64,000 nt of DNA from Cephalopachus bancanus (GCA_027257055.1 JAPVLO010000074.1:3177001-3241000); one strand, 5' to 3'. Positions 47,340-58,894 are shown, numbered from the stretch's first letter. Numbers and translations are program-made. The notes: generated by a model not told the origin, from the letters alone.

Positions 47340-48400
47340 CTTTGTTCAACACCTTCTTAAGCATCTCCTGGAGGGCTGGTCTGGAGGTGGCATATTATTT
47401 TAGGAATTGTATATATGGGAATGATTTTAGATCCCTTTCACTGTTGAAACTTAGCTTGACATGGCAGAAAATTCTCGACTGGATTTTTTTGTCTTTAAAA
47501 ATGCTAACAATTGGATTCCAGTTTCTTCTGGCTTGTAGTGTTTCTGCAGATAAGTCTGGAATGACTCTGATGGATTTTCCCATAATTAGTCTGACTTTTG
47601 TCTCTTGCCATTTTTAGGATTTTTACTTTCATGCTTATTTTGTGAAGGTGGATTACTATGTGCCTTGGGAATGGTCTTTTCATATGATACCTAATGGGGG
47701 TTCTCTGAATCTCTTGTGCTTGGACAGTCATCTCTCTGGCTACATATGGGAAGTTTTCTTGAATGACCTCATGGAATGCTTATTCCATGGTGTTTTCCAT
47801 TTCCCTTTCTGCTTTAGAGATAAAAGTCATGTGTAGATTTAGCTTCTTTACATAGTCTCACATTTCCTGGAGGCTTTGCTCCTTCTTTTAAAGCTTTTTG
47901 ACAGGCTGGGTTAATTCTATATTTTGATCTTCAAGCTCTGAGATGCTTGCCTCTGCCAAGTTGACCCTGCTACCTATGCTTGTTAGTGTGTTATTATTTT
48001 CAGTATGAAATTTTTCATTTCCATTATTTCAGAGTAGAATTTTTTTAAATTGGTCCTCTGTTTTCACTTCCTGTATGACTTTAGTGCAATTCAGTTCTAG
48101 CTTCTCTTGGTTCCTGTTGACTTTTGCCATTCATCCTCTGATCCCTTTTGTTGTCATCTGCGCTAGGTTATTTAGGAAGGTTTCCATTCTTTGTCCTCTG
48201 CTAGCTGCTTTTTGGATATCATCTCTTTAGGACGCTGATGATTGCCTATATATTTTTTTGTGTGTTGTTGTTGATTTTTTTCTCATTTGTGACAGGCCTT
48301 TCTTTGCTCTCTATATTTTCTATTTTGATTTAAAGCTGTGAAGCTATTCAATTACCCTCTGTTCTAGTGTCCTTTCTTTGGTTTGATATATGTCAATCAG
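47340..48400 (-). pseudogene. L1-A ORF1 relic
   Basis: ORF1 encodes the trimeric L1 RNA-binding chaperone. The minus frames at 47504-47731 and 47395-47583 carry the C-terminal landmarks PFPRHIVIHL, KILKMARDKSQ and DLSAETLQARRNWNPI, and the end is marked by a RPALQEMLKKVLNK-like block near 47340-47370. The N-terminal, coiled-coil-like region (47850-48300) is open only in pieces. It is broken by frameshifts between the two frames. Confidence 0.8.
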
Positions 48401-49357
48401 TGAGAGAGTTAAGGATATTCACATCTGCTTCTGCTCCAGCTTGTGGCAGGATTCTATCATTACAGAGCTTCCCAACTGCTGCTAAACTTATTGGGCCAGC
48501 TTTCAACACCCACTGCTAGTGCTCTGTGGGTGGTGAGCATAAGCATGCAATGAGTGGGTCTCCTGTCCACTGACTGCAGACTTACAACCCAGGTTCCTTT
48601 TCACTGAAAGAACCCTTGGGTCTGTCATGTCACTCCCTTCCTGCTGTGGTCCACACTCTGCTCTTGAATTTTCTGTCACTGATGAACACCACATTGTTGG
48701 GGCATAGAGCTTAAATGGGTTCTTCCTATTCTGACTGGGGTGGATGGCCACCAGACACTAGTGGTGCATATCTGCTGAGTTCACTCTGTAGATGTGCACT
48801 CCCTTGCCTGTGAATTATCATTCTGGAAGAAAGCTGCATTCATAACAACTCTGTTGGGTTCACTCTGTAAGTAGGCCCTCCCCCAGCCTCCATGAGTCAC
48901 AAGTCCAGCAGAAAGCTGCACTTACAGCTGCTGCCTCAGAATAGGTCTATCTCCTATTCTGCTTGGTCAGTGCTTGCTCAAAGTCCTGTGCCTTACTTAA
49001 GGCTATTCCTGCATAGGAATGAAAACCTGCATGCTTCTGGGAGGGGAATGGACTATCCCAAATCATCTTTGACTCACTCACCCACTTCACTTTCATCAGC
49101 AGGTAAGGGTTCAGTTCTAGTTGTTAGCTTGGGGCATGGTGAGGGATGGGATGTCCAGATTTCCACATCCGCCATGGCTTTCTGATCTCCGTGTGTTAAA
49201 AGAGACTCTTACTGGGTGCAGAATGTATCATCCTTCCAAATATGTTTAAGGTGTTTCTGTTTACTGGCAGTTGAGTTTCTACTTTCTGTTTTGCTTGGTG
49301 AGAGTGGCACCAGCTTACTGCTCCACAGTGGCCATCTTGGATCTTAGAACCCCTCTC
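48401..49357 (-). promoter_or_regulatory. L1-A 5' UTR / promoter region
   Basis: A G+C-richer block between ORF1 and the 5' TSD. Reading on minus it starts at 49357, with a CCAAGATGGCC element 17-28 nt in (plus 49330-49340 GGCCATCTTGG), the position and sequence of the YY1 site that sets the start of human L1 transcripts. An imperfect tandem pair of about 78 bp lies at 48778-48933. Minus and plus frames of 60-100 codons here are not conserved proteins. Confidence 0.7.
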
Positions 49358-49369
49358 TGTAGTCTTTAT

Positions 49370-49478
49370 GCCCAACAGTGCTCTAACCAATCAGAAGTCA
49401 ACCAATAGAAATCTTATAGTTTATGTGAGATTAACTCTTCCTTCCACTGCTAGTGTGAGTCTGATAGACATAATACAT
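49370..49478. other. Gap between two head-to-head L1s
   Basis: About 110 bp of unique AT-rich sequence between the TSDs of L1-A and L1-B. No motif recognised. Confidence 0.7.
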
Positions 49479-49490
49479 AAAATACAATCT

Positions 49491-50870
49491 AGGATGGAGA
49501 TACAAGATGGTAACATAACAGGTTGGAGTGTGAGAGTCTCCTCAAAAGTGAGTGTCCATAAAGACTCTCTGCATGAGTGGGTGTGTACTGGTGGGTGAGA
49601 GAGAGGCCACATGAAGGGAGACATGGGTTCATACACCCTAGGGCTCTCCTCCTGAGTTGACTGCAATCCACTACCACCCTGAGATTAGAGCCTCCAGCAT
49701 GCAGGAAAATCTGCCATTCTCAGGACTCTCTTGAAAGGAGGCAGCAGAGAGCAACTGTTCCTCACCCCATGGCACCTGGCCCACACCATCCCCTGTGGCA
49801 GTAGACCAGGCAGAGATTCAGGAACCATGGAGAAAACAGGGCATGGAAATCTGGAAAGGAGACCCATCACAGGTGAGAAGACACCAAACAGAGCCATCTT
49901 CTCTGATCTGGACCCCAGCAGAGACCTGCATTGCCCCACTCAGCTCTGTCCAGCCTCAAACCTGGGACCCAGAAGCTATCCCCTCATTGGACCCAGAGAG
50001 ACAGATGCCCCTCCCCCACAATGGTATGGGTACAGACACATCATATCTGAGTGGGAGACTTGACAGCAGTAACAGCAGCAACACAGGAGTCAGGTGAGTC
50101 CGGATCAGATCCATCCTCCTCCTACAGTCATCCAAGAGGCATCTGACCCACATTGAGAGCAACCCTATCACCCTGCGCTGAGTGGAGGGGACAGGATGGA
50201 GACTGGAGCTGCTCTTTAACATGGCAGCAGCAGTTGAAAGGTACCTGGAGTTACAGAAACAGCACAGAGCAAGTTTGTTTTTTGTTTGAGTTATTGTGTT
50301 TTTTTCTTCTTTCTGTTTTTGTTTACATTTTCATACTTGCTTTGTGTTTCTTATATTGATTTTGTTTTTTTAGATTTTTCTGTTTGTGTATGAGTATTTT
50401 TGAAGGTGAGTACATCAACTGGTGGATTTTTTGTTTGTTTGTATGATTTTCTGTATGTTTTTGTTTTTCTGTCTTTGTTTGTTTCTCTGTTTATTTGTTA
50501 GTGGGTATGCCTGTCTGTTTCCCCTTCTTCTCTCTCTCTCCACCTTCCTTTTGTCTTCCTCCTTCCTTTTTCCATTCTTTTCCTTTTTTAAAATCTCATT
50601 TTGATTTCTGAGGGCAAAAATACACCCTCATTGTGTGGACAGATTGTAATGCAGGGGGAAGTAGGTTCCAGGGGGCCCACACACCTGTCTGCAGATAATG
50701 GCATCTGCCTATAGCATCTGAATCACAGTTCCCCCTTTAATGAAATCTCAAAATTGCAAAAAGCACAGTCCACCACCACAGTCCAGCATCAAAATTTAGC
50801 AAACCAGAGGATCTACATAAGGAAGAGTAGGAGATTGAGCAAACAGAAGTAAAAGATATCCCCCCATCAC
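49491..50870 (+). promoter_or_regulatory. L1-B 5' UTR / promoter region
   Basis: It starts with AGGATGGAGATACAAGATGG, holding a CAAGATGG (YY1-like core) about 12 nt from the 5' end. It is G+C-rich to about 50270, then very T/G-rich (TTTGTTTG, TTTCTG) to about 50600. Three near-consensus splice donors occur: CAGGTGAGA (about 49870), CAGGTGAGT (50091-50099) and AAGGTGAGT (50403-50411). Frames of 60-110 codons here show no domains. Confidence 0.7.
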
Positions 50871-50879
50871 TGAATAACA

Positions 50880-51830
50880 GAATTAAAGAAGAGGTAAAAT
50901 TAAAAGAGAGGGGAAGAAAAACCTAAAAGATGAAGAAAAACCAAAGGAAGAATATGGTTCTCATACCAAGGACAACAACTGAGAATACAGATTCAGAATT
51001 CAAAGAAGAGTTTCCAGGATGATTGGTTCCAAACCACAAGCCCAGGTGTCAAGATACTAATGAGAGAATAAATAGATACAAGGAGAGACAAGAGGACAGA
51101 ATGAAGGAGTTGATAACTGAGATAATAGCAATAAAGAATACAGTGCATAACATAAATAACAAATCAAAAAGCATGTAAAGCAGAATTAACCAAGCAGAAG
51201 AAAGAATCTCTGTGCTTGGAACTAACCAAAACTCTAAAAAACATAGAAAAGAAACTTTAAAAGGCAGAAACAAGCCTTCAAGAGGTGAACAGCTATATTG
51301 AAAGACTGAAACTAAGATTAAATGGAATTCTTGAGGTAGAGAGACAGAGACCACCCTAGAATGACCATTCCATGAAATTATCCAAGGAAACTGTCCTTGT
51401 TTCATCAGAGATGTGACCATTCAAACACAAGAGACTCAGAACCCAAGAAAGATAACAAATGAGAAAATCAATTCCTAGACACATAGTATTTCATAGTGTT
51501 TTGCTTACACAAAGTAGGTATAAAAGAAAAAATCTTATAGGCAGCAAGAGAGAAATATCAGACTACCTACAGGGGAAGACCAATTAAAATAACAGTCGAT
51601 TTATGTACAGAAACACTTCAGGCTAGCAGAGATTTGAGTTCAATCTTCAAAGTTCTCAAACATAAACAATTTCAACCAAGAAGTATCTACCCAGCTAAGC
51701 TAAGTTTCATCAGCGATGGAGAATTAAAATTCTTTCTAGATATTCAATCCCTAAAAATTTACACTACTTCCAGATGAGCTCTATAAGAAACACTTAAGAA
51801 AGTATTAAACAGAAGAAAGAAAGGAAAAAA
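50880..51830 (+). pseudogene. L1-B ORF1 relic
   Basis: The three-frame translation recovers ORF1 landmarks: a lysine/glutamate-rich coiled-coil part, SYIERLKLRLNGILEVERQ, then ETLQASRDLSSIF, QFQPRSIYPAKLSFISDGEL and a final (A)LKKTLKKVLNRRK. It is shifted and stopped repeatedly; no single frame over 60 codons survives on plus. Confidence 0.75.
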
Positions 51831-51959
51831 AGGAACAACCACACCCTTCCCAAGAATGCAGGAAAAGAATTGAAAGCTCACATAAATCAATCCCCAAATC
51901 AAAAGAAAGACAACAAAAAATAAACAAACAACAGCAGCAACAACAAACTATATGAATCT

Positions 51960-54900
51960 CATGACAGGGATAAACTCTCACATTTCACTAATTAACCTGA
52001 ATGTTAATGGACCAAATGCACCACTGTAAAGACATAGAATGGCAAATTGGATAAAATATCGGGATGTAACAATATATTGTCTCCAAAAGACTCATCTCAC
52101 CAGAAAGGACACTCACAGACTCAGAGTAAGAGTATGAAAAACAAATTTTCAGGCAAGTGGAACACAAAAGAAAGCAGGAGTTGCAATCTTAATATCAGAC
52201 AAAATACACTTTAAGCTATCAAAATTTTAAAAAAATGAATGGCCACTACATAATGATAAAAGTTTCAATCTATCAACAAGAAATATCATATATTTACCCT
52301 AAACATATATGTACCCAACATAGGAGAACCAGCTTTCATAAAGCAGTTACTAGGTAAACTAAAAAAAGATATTGACTCTAGCACTATGATACCTGGGGTC
52401 TTAAATATCCCACTAGTAACCCTAAAGAGATCATCAAGACAAAAAAATTAACAAGGAAATCTGAAACCTCAATATGATGCTTGACTAAATGTTCTTAATT
52501 GATACCAAAAGAACACTCCATACAACAACCACAGAATATACATTCTATTCATCACCACCAGGAACATACTCTAAGATCGACCACATCCTTGTCCATAAAT
52601 CAAGCATAAACAAATTTCATAATATTGAAATATTGCCATGCACCTTCTCAGACCACAGTGGAATAAAAATAAATATTAACACCAACAAAGTTCCCCCAAA
52701 ACTCACAAAGACGTGGACACCAAACAGCATGATGCTGAACAACTCCTGGGTCAACATGGAAATTAAAGCAGAAATTAAAAGATTCCTGGAAACAAATGAA
52801 CATGAAGAAACATCTTACCAAAATCTCTGGGATGCCATGAAAGCTGTAGTAGAGGGGAATTCATATCTCTATGAACACACATGAAGAAAATGGAAAGATC
52901 ACAAGTTAACAGCTAACAAGTCACCTAAGGAAGCTGGAAAAGCAAGACCACAAAAACCCTAACTTCAGCAGAAGAATTCAAATCACCAAAATTAAAGTCC
53001 AAATTTGGGACATAGAAGACAAAAATATAATACAAAAAATTTAACAAAACAAAACAAAAAAACTTTCTTTGAAAGGATAAACAAGATTGGTAGACCCCTA
53101 GCTAGACTGACCAAGAAAGAGAGGAAAATTCCAAATAAACACAATAAGTAATACAAAAGATCAAATCACAACTGACCCCAAAGGAACACAAAAGATTATC
53201 AGAGATTATTATGTACACTTGTATGGAAACAAAGTTGAAAACCTAATGAAATGAAGGACTTTCTGACATCACAGTCTCCCCGTGTTGAAACAAACAAACA
53301 AAAAAAGAAATCAAGACCCTAAATAGACCAATAACAACCCAGGAAATTGACTACGTTATAAGGAAATGATCTGAAAAAAAAAAAAAAAAAAAAGCCCCGG
53401 ACCAGATTGCTTTCCAGCAGTATTCTACAAAACATACAAGGAGGAGCTGATAGCAATCATATTGAAAGTATTCCAGGCAATTGAGAAAGATGGAAGTCTC
53501 TCCAAATCATTTTATGAAGCTAACATCACATTGATACCCAAACTGGGTAAAGATTCAACAAAGAAAGAGAACTACAAGTAAATATCCTTGATGAACATAA
53601 ATGCCAACATTCTCAACAAGTTTCTAGCAAACTGGATGCAACAACACATTTCAAAAATCATCCACCGTGACCAAGTAGGCTTCATCTCCAGGATTCAGGA
53701 CTGGTTCAACATCTGCAAGACCATAAGCGTAATTAAATATATCAACAGATATTTTAAAAAACCCCACATGTTTAAATCATTAGATGCTGAGAAAGCTTTC
53801 AACAAAATCCAGCATCCCTTCTTGAAAAAACCTCGCATATCTAGGCATGGATAAAACATACCCCAAAATAGCAAAAACCATCTAAGAGAAACTCACAGCC
53901 AACGTACTGCTAAACAGACAGAAATTTGAACCATTTCCCCTGAAAACCGGAACAAGATGAGGATGCCTATTCTCACCACCCCTCCACTGCAACATAGTAT
54001 TGGAAGTCCTAGCTAAAGCAATCAGACAAGAGAAGGAAATCAGGGGTAAACTAACATGCAATCATGTCTGTTTGCAGACGACATGATTCTATACCTCAAA
54101 AACCCAAGAGAATCTGTCAAAAACCTTCTTGCACTGATAAAGGACTTTGGCAAAGTTTCAGGTATAAAATAAATGTGCAAATGTCACATTCCTAAGCACC
54201 AACAATAAATAAAAAGAAACCCAAATAAAAAGCACAATCTCTATCACAATAGCCATGAAAACAGAAATACCTTATCATCTTCCTAACCAGAGAAATAAAA
54301 AACCTTTACAATAAAAACTACAAAACATTGTTCAAAAAATGAAAGATGACACAAACATTTGGAAAAACAGTCCATGCTCATGGATTGGAAGAATCAATAT
54401 TGTTAAGATGTCCATTCTACCCAAGGTAGTCTACAGATTTAACACAATACTCATTAAATTATCAGCAGCATTCTTCTTTCTTCTCAGACCTGGAAATGAC
54501 AATACAAGAATTCATATGGAAACATAAATGAACATGAATAGTCAAAACAATCCCCAGCAAAAAAAAAAAAAAAAAGCAAAACAAAACAAAACAAAAACAA
54601 AGTGAAAAGTTTCACACTCCCAGACTTAAAAATCTTATTATAAAGCTACAATAATCAAAACAGCTTGGTATTGGTACAAGAGCAGGCATTTAGACCAGTG
54701 GAACCGGATAGATCTTCCAGAAGCAAAATGTCAATTTCTCAACCAACTCATCCTTGACAAAGCCTCCACCATCATGAAAGGAGACTATTCAGTCAATGTT
54801 TTTGGGAAAACTGACTCACCACAAGCAGAAGATCAAACCAAGACCCCTACCTATCACCAGAACACACAAATCAATTCTAAATGGAACAAAGATCTCTAAA

Positions 54901-55835
54901 TGTAAAACCTCAAACTAGAAGAACCTTAAAAAACTCAGGAGATAACCTTATGTAAATTGGAAGTGTCAACCAATTCTTAATCAAAATACCAAGTGCCCAT
55001 GCCATAAGAGATAAGAAAGACTAGTGGAACCTCATCAAACTGATAAGCTTCTACAAAGCCAAAGATACCATCAGGAAAGTGAGAAAACAGCCCACAGACT
55101 GGAAAAAAATATTTGCCAACTGTATATCTGACAAAGGCCTAACATCTAGGATCTACAATAACTCAAATGTACTAAAAAGAAAGAAAGAAAGAAAAAAAGT
55201 CCAATTACAAAGTGGGCAAAATATATGAATAGGCACTTCTCAAAAGAAGACATATGAGCAGCCAACAGATACTCAACTTCACTGCTCATCATAGAAACGC
55301 TCAACTTCACTACTCATCAAAGAAATGCAAATTAAAACTACACTGAGATACCACCTAACTCCAGTCAGGTGGCCATCATCAATAACTCAAAAAACAACAG
55401 ATGCTGGAGAGAATGAAGGCAAAAGGGAATACTTCTATGCTGCTGGTGGAAGTGTTAACTAGTATAATCTCTGTGGAAAACAGTTTGATGATTCATAAAA
55501 GATCTACCTACCATATAACCCCATAATCTTCCTGCTGGAAATATACCCAGAGGAACTCAAATCACTCTATGAAGAAGATACCTGCACACACATATTTATT
55601 GCAGCATTTTTCACAATAGCAAAAACATGGAACCAACTGTGCTGCCCATCAAAAGAGGACTAGATTAAAAAAAAAAGTGGTACATATACACAACATAATA
55701 TTATGCAGCTATGAAGAAGAACAGAATTATGAACTTTGCAGCAACGTGAATAGACTTAGAGTCTATATAATACTGAGTGATCTGTTACAGAAACAAAGAA
55801 CTGAGTACCACAAGTTCTCACTCATAAGTGGACTT
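51960..55835 (+). pseudogene. L1-B ORF2 relic (endonuclease and reverse transcriptase)
   Basis: It starts with LNVNGPNAPL, RHRMANWI, CLQKTHLT and KKAGVAILISDKI (APE-type endonuclease). The 131-codon frame at 52489-52884 holds IDHIL and the SDH motif (residues 54-56 of that frame). The 88-codon frame at 53588-53854 holds RT motif A as [15 protein letters not shown], with N where L1 normally has D after AF. The RT FADD active site is at 54071-54082, followed by the cysteine-rich C-terminal segment ('LPYNP.IFLLEIYPEELKSL' near 55505-55565). Stops and frameshifts throughout. Confidence 0.9.
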
Positions 55836-56008
55836 TAAACAATTATCATTATACAATAAGAAAGGGATTGGCAGTAGTGGAAAACTTCCAGGGAAGGGGT
55901 GGGGATGGCACACCTCTCAACAAGGGTACCTGCATAATGAACATTTGTATACCTAACCCTGAATTATACCCCACATCTTTAAAATAAAACATAAACAAAA
56001 CACAATCT

Positions 56009-57044
56009 CACTCTTTTTATCCAGCAAATAGCTTTATGGAGAAGAAACCTAAGAAACACATCAGATCGTGACAATTATCTGGTCACAGTTATGGGTTTAT
56101 ATCATAGTAGCAAAATCAGAGAATTAAAGCACTTATTGACAGAAATATAGCTTTATTTCTGCCATCACTAAGATGGTTTGTTAAACACATTTATAATACA
56201 ATAGAATTTATTCTGTAATAAGTCGTTTGAAGTTTAATGAAAGTCATCTGCCATTTTAAAAAGGGAATGTGAATTACTCTTCTGCACACAATATTATTCA
56301 TTCTTACTGGAAGTGATGTTGTCCTCCTGTAGTAAAATTAGTCCTTATGAAAAGTTAGAAAAACTTAGATATTGTAACAGCATGTGGGCATCCAAAGGAC
56401 ATTACATATACTCTATTATCTATGACAACTAAATTTAATGGGGAAAGGGCAATTAGGAGAAAAATATTAAAAAGCTACTTTGGATAATAATAGTGAAAAA
56501 GTGAGAAACACACCCATATACCATATGTAGCAAAATGAAAATTCTCTACAAGAATGTTTGTATGTCTTTTCTTTATTTCCTAACCCTACTTTTCATTTTT
56601 AGATGGTATATGCAAGCTAGTTTTACTAATAGTTCAAACACTATTCTAACTGGGGAATCAGATCTACAGAAAATAAGTGGGAAACATGCATTGTATCTTC
56701 AGGGAGTTTTGTGCATCTCTGAGGTCATTCTCAATTTTGTGTTGGGTGTGGCAGCCAGGAAGGTGATCTCTGAAGCGAGTTGGTATAAGTAATACAGAAC
56801 TAACTAAACTTAAGCCTTTGGTTGTCTGGCTCTGCAGAAACAAGAGGGAAGAATATCTATATCACCACCTCACTTGAGTGGTATAAGTCACTGCAAGAAA
56901 TGTCAGAGCAAGAAGTAAGCAGAAAAGATAAATCTGATCCTTTTCTCCGTGAGAGGAACCGTTATCAGCTGGACAGAAGTACCTCGATCCCTTCATGACA
57001 CTTCCATCATGATTTTAGCCTCTATGTTTCTCTTGATTTTTTCC
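56009..57044. other. Anonymous sequence
   Basis: The 85-codon plus frame at 56535-56792 has a hydrophobic N-terminal segment but no recognised family. It is AT-rich like its surroundings and is not called as a gene. Confidence 0.4.
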
Positions 57045-57260
57045 CCTAGGTTTCCATCTTTAACACCATCGCTTCTCTAGTTCAAATTCATTTTTCATCT
57101 TGGCTACTATGATTGCCTCTGTCTGTGTATCTGTATTCATTCTTGCAATGCCCCGTTCTCCATCTGTTTTTACACTGCAGCTAAAGCTTTAACAAAAATC
57201 ATGAATTGCTTACTGATAGGCCTAAAAATTACTCTTTAGCTTCTCACTTCTATTAGTATA
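57045..57260 (+). mobile_element. Probable L2 fragment
   Basis: It reads 'catcttggctactatgattg', 'ttcattcttgcaatgccccg' and 'ctccatctgtttttacactg', resembling the L2 'ATIISHLDYCNSLL' to 'SILHTAARVIF' region. Confidence 0.5.
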
Positions 57261-57304
57261 AGTTTCAGCTCCTCTGTATTAGGAGCTGAATACAGCTGAT
57301 GTTG

Positions 57305-57600
57305 TGGTTGTTTGGGGGTCAGGAACTCATTCTATTTCCCATGCTAGGTTTCAATGGCTCAACCACAACTCACCACAGCCTTGAAGTCTTTGACACTAAT
57401 GATCCTTCAGTTTCAGCTGCCCAAGTAGCTGAGGCTACAGGCATGCACCACCACACCTTACTAATTTTTTTTATTTGTATATTTTTGTAGAGACAGGGTC
57501 TTGCTATGTTGCTCAGGAAAATATCAAAATCCTGGGTTCAAGCAATCCTCCCACTTCAGACACATGCTGAGATTACAGATTTGAGCCACCTCACCCAGAC
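57305..57600 (-). mobile_element. Old AluJ-like dimer
   Basis: Inverted Alu: 'tcaccacagccttgaagtc', 'gctgcccaagtagctgagg', 'ctacaggcatgcaccacca', 'tgtagagacagggtcttgc', 'ttcaagcaatcctcccact' and 'gagattacagatttgagcc'. Diverged. Confidence 0.88.
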
Positions 57601-57662
57601 TTGTCTATTTTAGTGTGACCAATTACTTCAACATTCTGAAACAAAACAGCACACTTTCCCCC

Positions 57663-58010
57663 CATATTTAGTTTAGATTCAGAGAGTACTCATGAATGTC
57701 TGTTACATAGCCATACTGTGCAGTGGTGGGGCTCCAGTGACCCATTACCCAGACGGTGAAAATTGTGCCCAATAGGTCATTTCTGAGCCCTAACTCCCTT
57801 GCCCACCTCCCCCCTTATTGGTGCTCCCAGTATCTATTATTTCTATCTTTGTGACCTTTTAACTTCCACATGTAAGTGAGAACATACTTATTTTTCTGTT
57901 CCTGAGTCAGTTCACTTAGGATGATTATTTTCAGCTCCATTCATGTTGTTGTAAAGGACATTATTTTATTCTTTGTTATAGCTGCATAGTATTCCATAGT
58001 TTATTGACCT
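57663..58010 (-). mobile_element. Older L1 3' end
   Basis: The plus strand shows an inverted older primate-type L1 3' UTR ('ttagattcagagagtactc', 'tctgttacatagccatactg', 'agacggtgaaaattgtgccc') and ORF2 end ('tccacatgtaagtgagaac', 'agctgcatagtattccatag'). Same age class as the old L1 at 23041. Confidence 0.8.
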
Positions 58011-58576
58011 CACACTTTCTCCATTTTCACCCATCATTTCTGTGGGTCAGAAGTGTGACTTAGGGTTTCTAATGGCTCTCAGTGTTTTGGTTAGTATTCA
58101 TTCTTCTCAATGGAGGAGATAGAGGAATAGTTGCTTTCCAGCCCAAGTATGACTATTGGCAGGGTTTACATTTTTACTGCCTTTGAACAATTCTTTGCTA
58201 CATGGTAGCTGGCTTGAGAGAAAGCGACAGTGATAAGGAGAGAGTAAAATGGAAATCACAGTCTTTGTAACCTAATCTTTGAAGTGACTTGATATCGCTC
58301 TTAAAATTGAAGTATTAGTCCAAACTGAGTGGCATGAATACCAGGAGGCAGGGATGATTGGTAGCTCTTTTAGAGGCTGTCTGTTATGTCCACCATTATG
58401 AAATGGCAAGTCAGGCTCCAACTCGTCTCTCTGCACTCATCTTAAAACAAACTACCTCCCTCAAAGTCTTCATACCTGCTTTAGACCCTCTTTTAATTCT
58501 TTCTATTTTCGAAGCTTTTACCACAGTGTCATTATTTATATTTTCACTTTTTCCTGGAAAGCCCTTCTCTAATTTT
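58011..58576. other. Anonymous sequence
   Basis: Nothing recognised. The 119-codon frame at 58358-58717 runs from here into the Alu and ends with translated Alu. Confidence 0.45.
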
Positions 58577-58592
58577 TGTTTACTTAATTCTT

Positions 58593-58878
58593 TTTTTTTT
58601 TTTTTTGAGTTGGAGTCTCACTTGGTCGCCCAGACTGGAGTGCAGTGGCTGCTCCCAGCCACCGCAGCCTCGACCTGCTGGGCTCCGGCGATCCTTCCGC
58701 CTCAGCCTTCCAAGTAGCCGGAATTACAGGCATGCGCTACCACGCCCGGCTGATTTTTTGATTTATTGTAGAGATGAGGTCTCGCTGCCCAGGCGGGTCT
58801 CGAACCCGCGGGCTCAGGCAATCCACTCACCTCAGCCTCCAAAGGCGCGGGATTACAGGCTGAGCCACCGAGCCCGGC
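58593..58878 (-). mobile_element. Young lineage-specific dimeric Alu, full length
   Basis: A perfect 16-bp TSD, TGTTTACTTAATTCTT, lies at 58577-58592 and 58879-58894, with a T run at 58591-58605. It is very close in sequence to the copies at 42562 and 61182, including the GCGGGTCTCGAACCCGC palindrome (B box on minus). Confidence 0.96.
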
Positions 58879-58894
58879 TGTTTACTTAATTCTT

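Larger units (their letters stand above)
44663..49357 (-). mobile_element. L1-A: L1 with intact 5' end, internal deletion and inversion
   Basis: The 5' end is at 49357 and the 3' end at about 44663. A TSD of about 12 bp flanks the whole: TGTAGTCTTTTAT at 44651-44663 and TGTAGTCTTTAT at 49358-49369 (one T indel). On the minus strand the order is 5' UTR (49357 to about 48400), ORF1 (to about 47340), an abrupt jump into ORF2 near 47325, an inverted block (47020-47240), then ORF2 RT and C-terminal regions and the 3' UTR. About 1 kb of ORF2 (endonuclease part) is missing. All frames are broken. The common TSD argues for one insertion. Confidence 0.85.
49491..55996 (+). mobile_element. L1-B: full-length L1
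   Basis: About 6.5 kb, with a 12-bp TSD AAAATACAATCT at 49479-49490 and AAAACACAATCT at 55997-56008 (one mismatch). The order is 5' UTR (to about 50870), ORF1 (to about 51830), ORF2 (about 51960-55835), and a 3' UTR ending in the family terminus 'atttgtatacctaaccctg' (55945) and an A-rich tail. The frames carry many stops, so the element is dead. Internal A runs lie at 53369 and 54558. It is the fullest copy of the L1 family whose 3' end recurs at 1350, 3072 and 29205. Confidence 0.93.

Noticed and set aside
52489..52884. 131-codon frame as a functional endonuclease
   Set aside because: It is the middle of a decayed L1 ORF2; upstream and downstream ORF2 codons are in other frames and interrupted by stops.
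56535..56792. 85-codon frame with a hydrophobic N-terminus as a small membrane protein
   Set aside because: There is no promoter, Kozak context or family match, and the composition equals that of the AT-rich flanks. Possible but not supportable from one sequence.
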